NCBI RefSeq assembly: GCF_015207825.1
Contig: NZ_JADEWC010000011.1
Coordinates: 29,592-93,591 of the forward strand
Reading direction: 5' to 3'
Length of the DNA: 64,000 nucleotides
Source: Cyanobacterium stanieri LEGE 03274
GTDB lineage: Bacteria; Cyanobacteriota; Cyanobacteriia; Cyanobacteriales; Cyanobacteriaceae
Shown here in pieces: positions 56,281-64,000 of the stretch. A model generated the notes under the pieces. It worked only from the letters and a program-made list of their open reading frames with translations. It was not told the origin of the DNA and did not search any database. Position numbers and translations under genes: made by a program. Positions within the stretch are counted from its first letter, which is position 1. Each line of letters starts with the position of its first letter.

Positions 56281-56610
56281 TTTTATAAAATTTGAAGTAA
56301 ATAAATATTAAAAACAGGTCAAAAAACACTCTTTTGATAACTTAATAAAGCACAAAAAGTATTAAAAAATAATATGTTTTATTGATTTATCTTGATTATG
56401 CTTGTACGGAAAATTAATTTGATTTTTACCTAAAAGACTTTATTCCATAAAAACTTTTATTTTGATCAATGGTTTGTCCTTAACAAACATAGTCTAAGAG
56501 TTTAGTTTTTTGTCAGCTAATTTTGACCTTCTTTATATAGTAAATCTTTAAGGATAATCAATAATCCTTTATGCTGAAATTATTAAATAATCTTTACATT
56601 TTGATTAATC
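56281..56610. other. Intergenic region between divergent ferredoxin and CrtISO-like genes
   Basis: About 330 bp of AT-rich DNA should contain both promoters. No ORF or RNA motif was recognised. Confidence 0.5.
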
Positions 56611-58149
56611 ATGGCAAATCAAGAGCAAACAGATATTGTAATTATTGGTAGTGGTTTAGGGGGTTTATGTTGTGGGGCAATGTTAGCAAAGTATGGGTAT
56701 AACGTTATTGTCTGTGAAAGCCATAACTTGCCTGGGGGTGCTGCCCATGGTTTTGAGTATAAAGGTTTTAAGTTCGATTCGGGCCCTTCTTTATATTCGG
56801 GTTTATCTTATTCTCCTTCTACTAATCCATTACGTCAGGTTTTAGACATCATTGGGGAAGATGTGGAGTGGAAAAATTATAATAATTGGGGTTGTTGGTT
56901 GCCTGAGGGTTATTTTGATGTGGCGGTGGGCGCTGATGATTTTTATAAATTGTTGCTTAATTTAAGGGGGGAGGATGCAGGTAAGCAGTGGCGTAGGTTG
57001 CAGGAGGTGATGAAGCCTTTGGGAAAAGCATCTACGGCGATTCCTCCTGGGGCTTTTCGTTATGATTTGGGAGCCATTTTTACCCTAGCACCCTATGCAG
57101 TATCTATGCTTCCCTACGTCTTTTCGGCAGGGAAATTAACGGGGAGTTTTGGCAAAATTATGGATGAGGTGGTAACGGATGAGTTTATCCGTAATTGGTT
57201 AGATTTACTTTGTTTTATGTTGTCTGGTTTACCTGCCCATGGCACTTCGGCGGCGGAGATGGCTTTTATGTTTGCGGAGTGGTATCGCCCTGATGTGGTG
57301 TTGGATTATCCTGTGGGGGGTAGCGAAGCGCTGGTTAAGGCGTTGGTTAGGGGTATGGAAAAGCATGGGGGGCAGTTATGGTTATCTAGTCATGTGCAGG
57401 AAATTATGGTGGAGAATAATCGGGCTGTGGGGGTTGTGTTGCGTAATAGCAAAACTATTAGGGCAAGGAAGGCGGTGATTTCTAATGCTTCGATTTGGGA
57501 TACTATTCCTTTAATCGGCGAGGGGGTATTGCCGAAGGATTTTGTGCAGGGGGTGGAAAAAACGCCGATGAATGATAGTTTTATGCACTTACATTTGGGG
57601 ATTGATGGGGCTGGTTTACCTGCAGATTTGCCTTGTCATCATATGATTGTCAATGATTGGCATAGGGGGGTTACGGCGGAGCAAAATGTGGTGGCGGTGT
57701 CGATTCCTTCTTTACTAGATGCTAGTTTAGCGCCTGAGGGTAAGCATTCTATTCATGTTTATACTCCCGCTACTGAGCCTTATTCCTTGTGGGCTGGGTT
57801 GAGTCGTAATAGTGATGAGTATCATGAGTTGAAAAAGGTGCGATCGCACCTTATGTGGGAAGCGTTAGAAAGATTTATCCCCGATATTAGGGAAAGATGT
57901 GAAGTAACTTTGGTAGGCACTCCTTTAACCCATGAAAGATTTTTAAGGCGTTATCGAGGCACTTATGGGGCTGCCTGGAATGCCGATGAGGGTTTATTTC
58001 CAGGCTCTACTACTCCTATTAATGGTTTATACTGTTGCGGTGATTCCACTTTCCCCGGTATTGGTGTTCCTGCGGTGGCTGCTAGTGGTATGATTACGGC
58101 TAATACCCTCGCTTCTGTGTGGCAACATTTACAAGTGTTAAACAATTGA
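56611..58149 (+). CDS. FAD-dependent oxidoreductase, carotenoid isomerase/desaturase-like
   Basis: The 512-residue protein starts with the dinucleotide motif DIVIIGSGLGGLCCGAMLAKYG and has SHNLPGGAAHGFEYKGFKFDSGPSLYSGL. The C-terminal FAD site is GLYCCGDSTFPGIGVPAVAASG. This is the CrtISO/CrtH and retinol-saturase-like branch of the phytoene desaturase superfamily, flavoproteins acting on polyenes at membranes. It could be a carotene cis-trans isomerase (CrtH) or a paralogue of unknown substrate, since cyanobacteria carry several. The gene is GC-richer at the third codon position than its neighbours. Confidence 0.82.
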   Translation: MANQEQTDIVIIGSGLGGLCCGAMLAKYGYNVIVCESHNLPGGAAHGFEYKGFKFDSGPSLYSGLSYSPSTNPLRQVLDIIGEDVEWKNYNNWGCWLPEGYFDVAVGADDFYKLLLNLRGEDAGKQWRRLQEVMKPLGKASTAIPPGAFRYDLGAIFTLAPYAVSMLPYVFSAGKLTGSFGKIMDEVVTDEFIRNWLDLLCFMLSGLPAHGTSAAEMAFMFAEWYRPDVVLDYPVGGSEALVKALVRGMEKHGGQLWLSSHVQEIMVENNRAVGVVLRNSKTIRARKAVISNASIWDTIPLIGEGVLPKDFVQGVEKTPMNDSFMHLHLGIDGAGLPADLPCHHMIVNDWHRGVTAEQNVVAVSIPSLLDASLAPEGKHSIHVYTPATEPYSLWAGLSRNSDEYHELKKVRSHLMWEALERFIPDIRERCEVTLVGTPLTHERFLRRYRGTYGAAWNADEGLFPGSTTPINGLYCCGDSTFPGIGVPAVAASGMITANTLASVWQHLQVLNN

Positions 58150-58301
58150 TAATTGATAGTGGATAATTGATAATGAAATTTTGTTTAATCACGGTGTAAT
58201 TATTAAGTTTGGGTAGTCTGCCATTAAAAGATAATATCTTGTTAATTTTTCCACTGTGTATCTAATATTGAAATAATAAAAAAATTATTATCAATTATTA
58301 A

Positions 58302-59252
58302 TCAATCATCGATGGTTATGTCTAAAAGTTTATCTAAATTGGGGGCATAGCTAGGGAGAGAAAAAGTATTAGGGTTAACGGGTTGAGCATAGGTAAAGTG
58401 GCGGTAATTGAGACAGAAATAATCCCAATCCGCCATCTGAATCCGAAATACTTTGATAAAGATATTGGCTAACCAAATGGGTAATGGTATTTGAAAATAG
58501 ACTTTTTTATTAATCTTTTTACAAATGGTTTTTATGGCTTGACTGGCGGTTAAAGGTTCGTTACCTAAAACTAATTTATTATTATAAATAGGGTCTAATT
58601 TATCTCCATTTTCTACTAAATAACTAATAACCGTGGCGATGTCTTGCCCATGAATAAAGTGGAAACTGCCATCCGCATTAAACCAACGAATTAACCCCAT
58701 CCATTTCTGAGTAATATCTTTTAAGCCCCCTGATAAATGGGAATAGGGTTTATCATCAGCGCCCCCAAACACCAAGGTAGGATATACGGTTATGATGCGA
58801 TCGCCCAGTGCCAAATCTGCTAACTTAACATAACACTGATATTTTGTGCGGATATAATCCGTACCAATTTCCCCCGCTTCGTTCAACAATTGATTATTAC
58901 GATCTAAAATACTAGCAGTGGAAAAGTAAATGATTCGTTGACAATGTTCGGCACTAAGGGCATTTATCAGATTAATATTAGCTTCCACATTTACCGCATA
59001 GGATTCTTTCTCGCCTCCCCAACAAGTAGCGGTAAGAATGGCAACATTAATAGTGCTAAGAATATCTTGATAATCAAGGATATTTTCAAGGTTTCCTTTT
59101 AAAATATTGATGCCGGGGCGATAATTATAGTCAAATTTTAGTTTGTCGGGATTTCTGACTAAAAAATAAAGTTCGTGATTGGTTTCTTTAATCAAAGATT
59201 CAGCCATATAATGACCAATACAACCACTTGCCCCAGTAACGAATATACGCAT
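58302..59252 (-). CDS. NAD-dependent epimerase/dehydratase (extended SDR)
   Basis: The 316-residue protein has the Rossmann motif TGASGCIG at residues 6-13, the catalytic-type YFSTASILDRNNQ and YIRTKYQCY (YxxxK-like), and GADDKPYSHLSGG. Substrates of this family range from sugar nucleotides to flavonoid-like ketones; nothing here fixes one. Gaps to its neighbours are small and it is transcribed like aroE next to it, 58 bp upstream in the same direction. Confidence 0.8.
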   Translation of the reverse strand: MRIFVTGASGCIGHYMAESLIKETNHELYFLVRNPDKLKFDYNYRPGINILKGNLENILDYQDILSTINVAILTATCWGGEKESYAVNVEANINLINALSAEHCQRIIYFSTASILDRNNQLLNEAGEIGTDYIRTKYQCYVKLADLALGDRIITVYPTLVFGGADDKPYSHLSGGLKDITQKWMGLIRWFNADGSFHFIHGQDIATVISYLVENGDKLDPIYNNKLVLGNEPLTASQAIKTICKKINKKVYFQIPLPIWLANIFIKVFRIQMADWDYFCLNYRHFTYAQPVNPNTFSLPSYAPNLDKLLDITIDD

Positions 59253-59309
59253 TATAGTATTTTGTTTATTTATTTCTCGATAACTCCTGTTTATTGTACA
59301 GATATAGAG

Positions 59310-60176
59310 TTAATTTTGTGGCAAAAAATCGAGCAACGCATCACGCATCACATCCACGGGGGCTTTTTTTCCCGTCCAAATTTCAAAACCGACAGCGCCC
59401 TGTTGTACTAACATTTCTGTGCCATCGATAATGGTTGCCCCTTGTTTTTGGGCTTGTTGTAACAAAAGGGTAGGTCGTGGGGTATAAATTAAATCATAGA
59501 CGATCGCCCCAGGTTTTAACAAAGAAATTTGCTGATTATTTAAAGGAGATTTATCGGTATGGGGAGACATTCCTAGGGGGGTAGTGTTAACGATTAAATC
59601 ACTTTGGGGCAAAATTTCCGTCAATTCATCCCATGGGTGAATGGTTACTTTTGCTTGTAATAGTTGATAATCCCAACTATTTTGAAACTCTTTCAATTTA
59701 TCTATATTACGCCCCACTACTTTGATTTCCTTACAACCTAACTGGGCGCAACCGACAATTACCGCCCTAGAAGCGCCGCCATTACCCAAAATGATGGGGG
59801 TGACATCTGCCCAACTGCGATTTAACGCCTTGAGAGGGGCTATAAAGCCATCAATATCGGTGTTTGTGCCATGCCATCCATCAGGGGTTTGCCATACGGT
59901 ATTCACTGCACCGATGAGTTTGGCGGTATTGGTAATATGACTTAAAAAGGGCATCACGGCTTGTTTGTGGGGAATTGTCACGTTAAATCCTTTTATATCC
60001 ACTGCCCGAAAGCCATCAAGGGCGGTTTTTATATCATCTTCCATGACGGGGAAAGGCACATAGGTATAATCTAGGTTTAAAAGGGCGATCGCCCGATTCT
60101 GTATAATAGGCGATAGGGAATGTTCGATAGGATTACCGATAATACCAAGAATTTTTGTTTTACCTGTAATTTTCAT
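59310..60176 (-). CDS. aroE: Shikimate dehydrogenase
   Basis: The protein is 288 residues from the ATG at 60176 (MKITGKTKILGIIGNPIEHSLSP); the frame is open to 60206 but the extra residues are unlike the family. It has NPIEHSLSPIIQNRA for shikimate binding, the catalytic lysine in NVTIPHKQAVM, LGNGGASRAVIVGC for NADP, and NTTPLGM. It reduces 3-dehydroshikimate to shikimate in aromatic amino acid biosynthesis. The neighbouring pheA on the same strand acts later in the same pathway. Confidence 0.95.
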   Translation of the reverse strand: MKITGKTKILGIIGNPIEHSLSPIIQNRAIALLNLDYTYVPFPVMEDDIKTALDGFRAVDIKGFNVTIPHKQAVMPFLSHITNTAKLIGAVNTVWQTPDGWHGTNTDIDGFIAPLKALNRSWADVTPIILGNGGASRAVIVGCAQLGCKEIKVVGRNIDKLKEFQNSWDYQLLQAKVTIHPWDELTEILPQSDLIVNTTPLGMSPHTDKSPLNNQQISLLKPGAIVYDLIYTPRPTLLLQQAQKQGATIIDGTEMLVQQGAVGFEIWTGKKAPVDVMRDALLDFLPQN

Positions 60177-60265
60177 AATTAATCTTAGGAAATCGAAAAT
60201 AGACAATTAACAAACTATAACCTGCAACCAGTCATCAGCAAAACCACTATTATTCCAAACCGAGA

Positions 60266-61135
60266 TTAAATAGATAACTTTTCACACTGAGAGTAATCAA
60301 TATTTAAAACATTATAATTACCAAATATTTTTAAAGTTTTAGTAAGAGATGATAAATCAGACAAAGCTATATTGAGTTCTTTTTTAGAGTCTTTTTTCTG
60401 CAAATCAATAAAAAACAGATATTCTCCTAAAGACCGCTTAGTAGGTCTAGATTCTATTCTAGTTAAATTAATATGATTTTCAGCAAAAATTTGTAAAGGT
60501 TTTACTAATACTCCAGGTTTATTTTTTTCAAAAGAAAAACCAAGAGACACATAGTCGCCATCTTCCCGTTTATCCTTACTTACCACCCAAAAACGAGTAC
60601 AATTATCAGGATAGTCATTAATATTCGCTTCTTTTATAGGTAAATCATAGAGTTGGGCCGCCCGTAAAGATGCGATCGCCCCTGCGGTAGGATCATGGTT
60701 AACCACCTGTAGGGCTTCAGTGGTAGAGTTAGCCGCCACCAATCGGGCTTCGGGGGTATGTTTATCAAGCCACTTTTGACATTGAGCAAGGGCTTGGGGA
60801 TGGGAATAAACCGTTTTGATACCCTCAAGGGAATTACCCCGAGACAAAAAATTATGTACCACAGGCAAAGTTAACCCCTGCTGAATTTGTAACCCATCCA
60901 ACTCCCACAAACTATCCAACGTCATCGATACAATGCCTTGGATTGAATTTTCCACAGGCACCACCGCCACATCAGCCCTCCCATCGGCAACCGCCAAGAG
61001 AGTTTGGGCAATATTGGGATAGGGTACTAACTCCGTTTCCATACCCGTTTCCGCCTCTAAATTTTGGGCATAAATCAAGGTAGCAACTTCCGAATAAGTA
61101 CCCTTTGGGCCTAAATGTGCAATGGATTTGATCAT
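60266..61135 (-). CDS. pheA: Prephenate dehydratase
   Basis: The 289-residue monofunctional enzyme begins KSIAHLGPKGTYSEVAT and contains VPVENSIQGIVSMTLDSLWE and the catalytic TRF motif (NCTRFWVVSK near 180). A C-terminal ACT domain (about 195-280: SLGFSFEKNKPGVLVKPLQIFAENHINLTRIESRP) contains the ESRP phenylalanine-binding motif for feedback inhibition. It makes phenylpyruvate from prephenate. It follows thrS and precedes aroE on the same strand. Confidence 0.95.
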   Translation of the reverse strand: MIKSIAHLGPKGTYSEVATLIYAQNLEAETGMETELVPYPNIAQTLLAVADGRADVAVVPVENSIQGIVSMTLDSLWELDGLQIQQGLTLPVVHNFLSRGNSLEGIKTVYSHPQALAQCQKWLDKHTPEARLVAANSTTEALQVVNHDPTAGAIASLRAAQLYDLPIKEANINDYPDNCTRFWVVSKDKREDGDYVSLGFSFEKNKPGVLVKPLQIFAENHINLTRIESRPTKRSLGEYLFFIDLQKKDSKKELNIALSDLSSLTKTLKIFGNYNVLNIDYSQCEKLSI

Positions 61136-61242
61136 AAAAAATTTCGTTATGGTGGATAAATGCTTTGGGTGAGCAATAGAGAATGGGCAATGATTTTTGA
61201 TCGTTTATACCATCAATTTATAACCATAAACCATTGAAAACT

Positions 61243-61280
61243 GTTCCCCATTCCCTGTTCCCCGTTCCCTATTATCAATT
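61243..61280. repeat. Heptamer (STRR-type) tandem repeats
   Basis: Units TTCCCCA, TTCCCTG, TTCCCCG, TTCCCTA, TTATCAA lie at a seven-base period between pheA and thrS, next to the thrS stop. Confidence 0.6.
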
Positions 61281-61282
61281 AT

Positions 61283-63100
61283 TTATTCTATTCCTGCATC
61301 ACGATTTTTGAGAGCTTTAGCCATTTTAGAAATGACCTCATCCACAGCCAAAGCCCCTAAATCGCCGTTAGCACGGGTACGAATACTCAGAGTATTACTT
61401 TCTACCTCATTACCGCCGATTACGGCCATAACAGGGATTTTTTCCTTCTCTGCATTACGAATCATCTTACCCAATCTTTCCCCACTACTATCAACCTCCG
61501 CCCTAATTCCTGCTAAGAGCATTTTTTGACAGACTTCTTGGGCAAAGGGTAAAAAGTCATCGTTAACCGCCATTAAACGGGCTTGGGTGGGGGCTAACCA
61601 CAAGGGGAAATCTCCTGCATACTCTTCGATTAAAATGCCGATAAGACGCTCGAGAGAGCCAAAGGGCGCTCGGTGAATCATGACGGGGCGCTGACGAGAA
61701 CCATCGGGGGCAATGTATTCGAGGTTAAATCTTTCGGGTAGGTTGTAGTCCACTTGTACTGTTCCCAATTGCCATTCTCGTTCGAGGGCATCTTGGAAAA
61801 TAAAATCAAGTTTAGGCCCATAAAAAGCGGCTTCCCCCGGTGCTTCAAAGTATTCCATGTCCAACTTTTGCACGGCGTTACGGATAGCGCTCTGGGCTTT
61901 ATCCCATACCTCTTGACTACCTATATATTTATCAGATTCAGGATCTCGGAAACTCAGACGGGCTTTAAAGTTTTTCAACTGAAGGCTTTTGAAGACTGAT
62001 AAAATGAGATCTACCACGCTGAAAAACTCCGATTCTAGTTGATCTGGGGTAACGAATAGGTGGGAGTCATCCACGGTAAAGCCCCTTACCCTAGTTAGTC
62101 CTCCTAATTCCCCTGATTGTTCGTAACGGTAAACGGTGCCAAATTCCGCTAGGCGCATGGGCAACTGACGGTAGGAGCGCAGTTCACTTTTATAAATTTG
62201 GATGTGAAAGGGGCAGTTCATGGGTTTCATGACAAAACCGATTTCTTTCTCCATTTCTTCGGCGTTATCGGCCATCATGGGGAACATATCTTCTTTGTAG
62301 TTTTGCCAATGTCCTGAAATTTTGAATAAATCTACCCTACCGATATGGGGGGTTACTACGGGTAAATAACCTCTTTTTACTTGCTCTTGTTTGAGGAAGT
62401 CTTCGAGGGTGGAACGAATTAACGTGCCTTTGGGTGTCCAAAGGGGTAAACCGGGCCCTACGGGATCTGAGAAAATGAATAAGCCTAGTTCTTTGCCTAG
62501 TTTGCGGTGATCTCTTTTGAGGGCTTCTTCTTTACGGCGTTTATATTCGGCTAGTTGTTCGGGGGTTTCCCAAGCGGTGCCGTATAGTCTTTGTAGTTGT
62601 TGGTTGTTGGCATCTCCTCGCCAATAGGCTCCTGCAATAGATTCAAGGGCGATCGCCTTCGGGTTTATATCTCCAGTGGTTTCGAGGTGTGGCCCGGCGC
62701 ACAAATCCCACCATTGATCGGCTAAATGGTAGATGGTGATGGGTTCTTCTTTGATGCTATCAAGAATTTCTAGTTTATAAGGCTCATTAATTTCTTTGAT
62801 GCGGTTTTGGGCTTCTTCTCTGGTGACGACTTCCCTGACAACGGGTAATTTTTTCTTGATAATCTTAACCATTTCTTTTTTGATGGTTTTAAGATCCTTT
62901 TCTGTCAAAGGTTCGGGCAAATCGAAGTCATAATAAAATCCCGTCTCTGTCCAAGGCCCGATGGTTACTTGAGCGTTAGGATATAATTTTTGTACTGCCA
63001 TGGCCATTATGTGGGAGGTGGTATGGCGTATTTTTTTTAGGTGTTCTGATTCGCTGGTACGGGGTAATTTTATTACTTCTGCTATGGATTGATCTGCCAT
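61283..63100 (-). CDS. thrS: Threonyl-tRNA synthetase
   Basis: The 605-residue class II synthetase has the editing-domain HTTSHIMAMAVQKLYP near 27-42, the zinc ligand cysteine in MKPMNCPFHI (near 300), motif 2 around FGTVYRYEQSGELGGLTRVRGFT, the HRAPFGSLERLIGILIEEYAGDFPLWL motif 3 region, and a C-terminal anticodon-binding domain. The N-terminal TGS domain of longer bacterial enzymes is absent, as in other cyanobacterial ThrRS. It charges tRNA-Thr and is cytoplasmic. It diverges from the DUF4335-like gene. Confidence 0.97.
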   Translation of the reverse strand: MADQSIAEVIKLPRTSESEHLKKIRHTTSHIMAMAVQKLYPNAQVTIGPWTETGFYYDFDLPEPLTEKDLKTIKKEMVKIIKKKLPVVREVVTREEAQNRIKEINEPYKLEILDSIKEEPITIYHLADQWWDLCAGPHLETTGDINPKAIALESIAGAYWRGDANNQQLQRLYGTAWETPEQLAEYKRRKEEALKRDHRKLGKELGLFIFSDPVGPGLPLWTPKGTLIRSTLEDFLKQEQVKRGYLPVVTPHIGRVDLFKISGHWQNYKEDMFPMMADNAEEMEKEIGFVMKPMNCPFHIQIYKSELRSYRQLPMRLAEFGTVYRYEQSGELGGLTRVRGFTVDDSHLFVTPDQLESEFFSVVDLILSVFKSLQLKNFKARLSFRDPESDKYIGSQEVWDKAQSAIRNAVQKLDMEYFEAPGEAAFYGPKLDFIFQDALEREWQLGTVQVDYNLPERFNLEYIAPDGSRQRPVMIHRAPFGSLERLIGILIEEYAGDFPLWLAPTQARLMAVNDDFLPFAQEVCQKMLLAGIRAEVDSSGERLGKMIRNAEKEKIPVMAVIGGNEVESNTLSIRTRANGDLGALAVDEVISKMAKALKNRDAGIE

Positions 63101-63261
63101 AAAAATAAAATATATATTAATTCTCTAAAATACTATTATCCCATTATTTTAACGGGATCTCTGCTTATATTATTTTTTGAACTATGGACAATGGTGATAA
63201 TTGCAATTAACCATTGATTTTTATTATCCATTCTCAATTATCAATTATCAATTATTTCAAC

Positions 63262-64000
63262 ATGAGTAAAGAATCTTTATACAAAAGTTATACGCCCCCT
63301 ACTTGTACTCTCAATATCTATAATCCTCCTTCTTTTTTACCTCTCAAGGGGCAAAGTTTGGCTCCTGATTATACTTTTGAGTTGAGTTTTGATGATCCGA
63401 GAATGCCTAGTGAAGATTTGGTTATGGTTAGGGGCGATCGCCCTTATTTGGAGAAAATTAGAGCAAAAATCAACCAATATCTGGATAAATACTTAAAAAA
63501 CCTCAATTTTGAGCAAGGAGAGCTTGATAATGATGAAAACAACGATTTCCTGATTATTGGTAATGGTCAACTATATCATCTAATTAAAACTGAAGATAAC
63601 CAATCCATCCAATTAACCCATACCCAATTTTTGGATTTTACCAACGCCCTCGAAGGGTTTTATCTTGATTTCCGAGACAATGAAAATAAAGTTTATTCCC
63701 CCTTTGCCCCCTTTAAAAGTATTGTGGGTATAAGTGCGATCGCCCTTATCCTTGTGGGTGGATTTTGGTGGTACAATCGTACTGTTATCAGCGAGGAAAC
63801 AGAAGAAGAAATCGAAACCGCCACGGAAAACGATTTTCCACAATTACCAGAGGTGTTGCCCCCGACTCCCATCGATAGAGACTCTTTGCCCCCCATCACC
63901 TTACCCGATGTTCCCGAAAACCTATTACAACGAGAGCCTTTACAGCCTCCCACAGGGGATATTCCTTTACCGCCCAATGAGTTTCCCGCCCCTCCAAATA
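63262..64000 (+). CDS. DUF4335-like membrane protein, 3' end outside window
   Basis: An ORF from ATG 63262 (MSKESLYKSYTPPTCTLNIYNPPSFLPLKGQ) runs off the right edge after 246 residues. The N-terminal ~150 residues (SYTPPTCTLNI.., LIIGNGQLYHLIKTEDNQSIQLTHTQFLDFTNALEG) match the cyanobacterial DUF4335 pattern as I remember it. A membrane helix (SIVGISAIALILVGGFWWYN, about 153-172) and a Pro/Glu-rich extracytoplasmic tail follow. Function unknown. It diverges from thrS, with AATTATCAATTATC-type repeats at 63225-63255 in the gap. Confidence 0.75.
   Translation, partial: MSKESLYKSYTPPTCTLNIYNPPSFLPLKGQSLAPDYTFELSFDDPRMPSEDLVMVRGDRPYLEKIRAKINQYLDKYLKNLNFEQGELDNDENNDFLIIGNGQLYHLIKTEDNQSIQLTHTQFLDFTNALEGFYLDFRDNENKVYSPFAPFKSIVGISAIALILVGGFWWYNRTVISEETEEEIETATENDFPQLPEVLPPTPIDRDSLPPITLPDVPENLLQREPLQPPTGDIPLPPNEFPAPPN

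Overview
The window is cyanobacterial chromosome. The HIP1 octamer GCGATCGC recurs through coding and intergenic DNA, base composition is AT-rich, and several genes are typical of cyanobacteria: petH with a phycobilisome-linker domain, ndhS, ycf51, a WYL regulator next to a type I-D CRISPR system, and a DUF4335-like protein. A low-GC unicellular lineage such as Cyanobacterium/Geminocystis is my inference, not something proven here.

Layout. 1-5.8 kb: sugar-related genes (partial aldose-epimerase-like protein, SDR dehydrogenase, two MalG-type ABC permeases without their usual partners), a TolC-family channel and a STAS protein. 5.9-12.2 kb: housekeeping (pth, tsf, rpsB, WecG-type glycosyltransferase, tRNA-Arg), a small Cys protein, membrane proteins and an exported PEP-CTERM-like protein. 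12.6-20.3 kb: GyrA-type topoisomerase subunit, fumC, glcF, M16 peptidase, SH3 protein. 20.6-22.4 kb: a redox locus with a stand-alone CpcD-like domain, petH and ndhS. 22.8-32.2 kb: aminotransferase, YiaA/B-like protein, a MerR-like/VWA/unknown/Hsp70 cluster, a DUF255 thioredoxin-domain protein and a CSP41-like epimerase. 32.3-41.0 kb: SbcC, a hybrid histidine kinase, pgk, ycf51, cysteine desulfurase.

41.0-54.5 kb is the main accessory region, a complete type I-D CRISPR-Cas locus. A divergent WYL regulator faces an operon of a small wHTH-like gene, cas10d, csc2, csc1, cas3', cas6, cas4, cas1 and cas2. A 22-repeat array follows (37-nt repeat, 21 spacers). Two degenerate CRISPR-like repeats lie in the control region between the regulator and the operon, on the strand that would form the regulator's mRNA leader; both keep the arms of the repeat hairpin. 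A 67-bp unit made of the cas4 3' end plus a terminator-like hairpin is present four times between cas4 and cas1. A TnpB-only IS605-type element with intact RuvC residues sits directly beyond the array.

55.9-64 kb returns to housekeeping: ferredoxin, a CrtISO-like oxidoreductase, an epimerase, aroE, pheA, thrS and the start of a DUF4335-like membrane protein.

The intergenic DNA carries at least three families of short repeats: a ~150-bp element with a palindromic core (five full or partial copies), heptamer repeats, and small hairpin palindromes. The best candidates for new biology are the CRISPR-like repeats in the WYL/cas control region, the tandemly amplified cas4 tail/terminator, and the petH-like CpcD domain duplication beside petH and ndhS.
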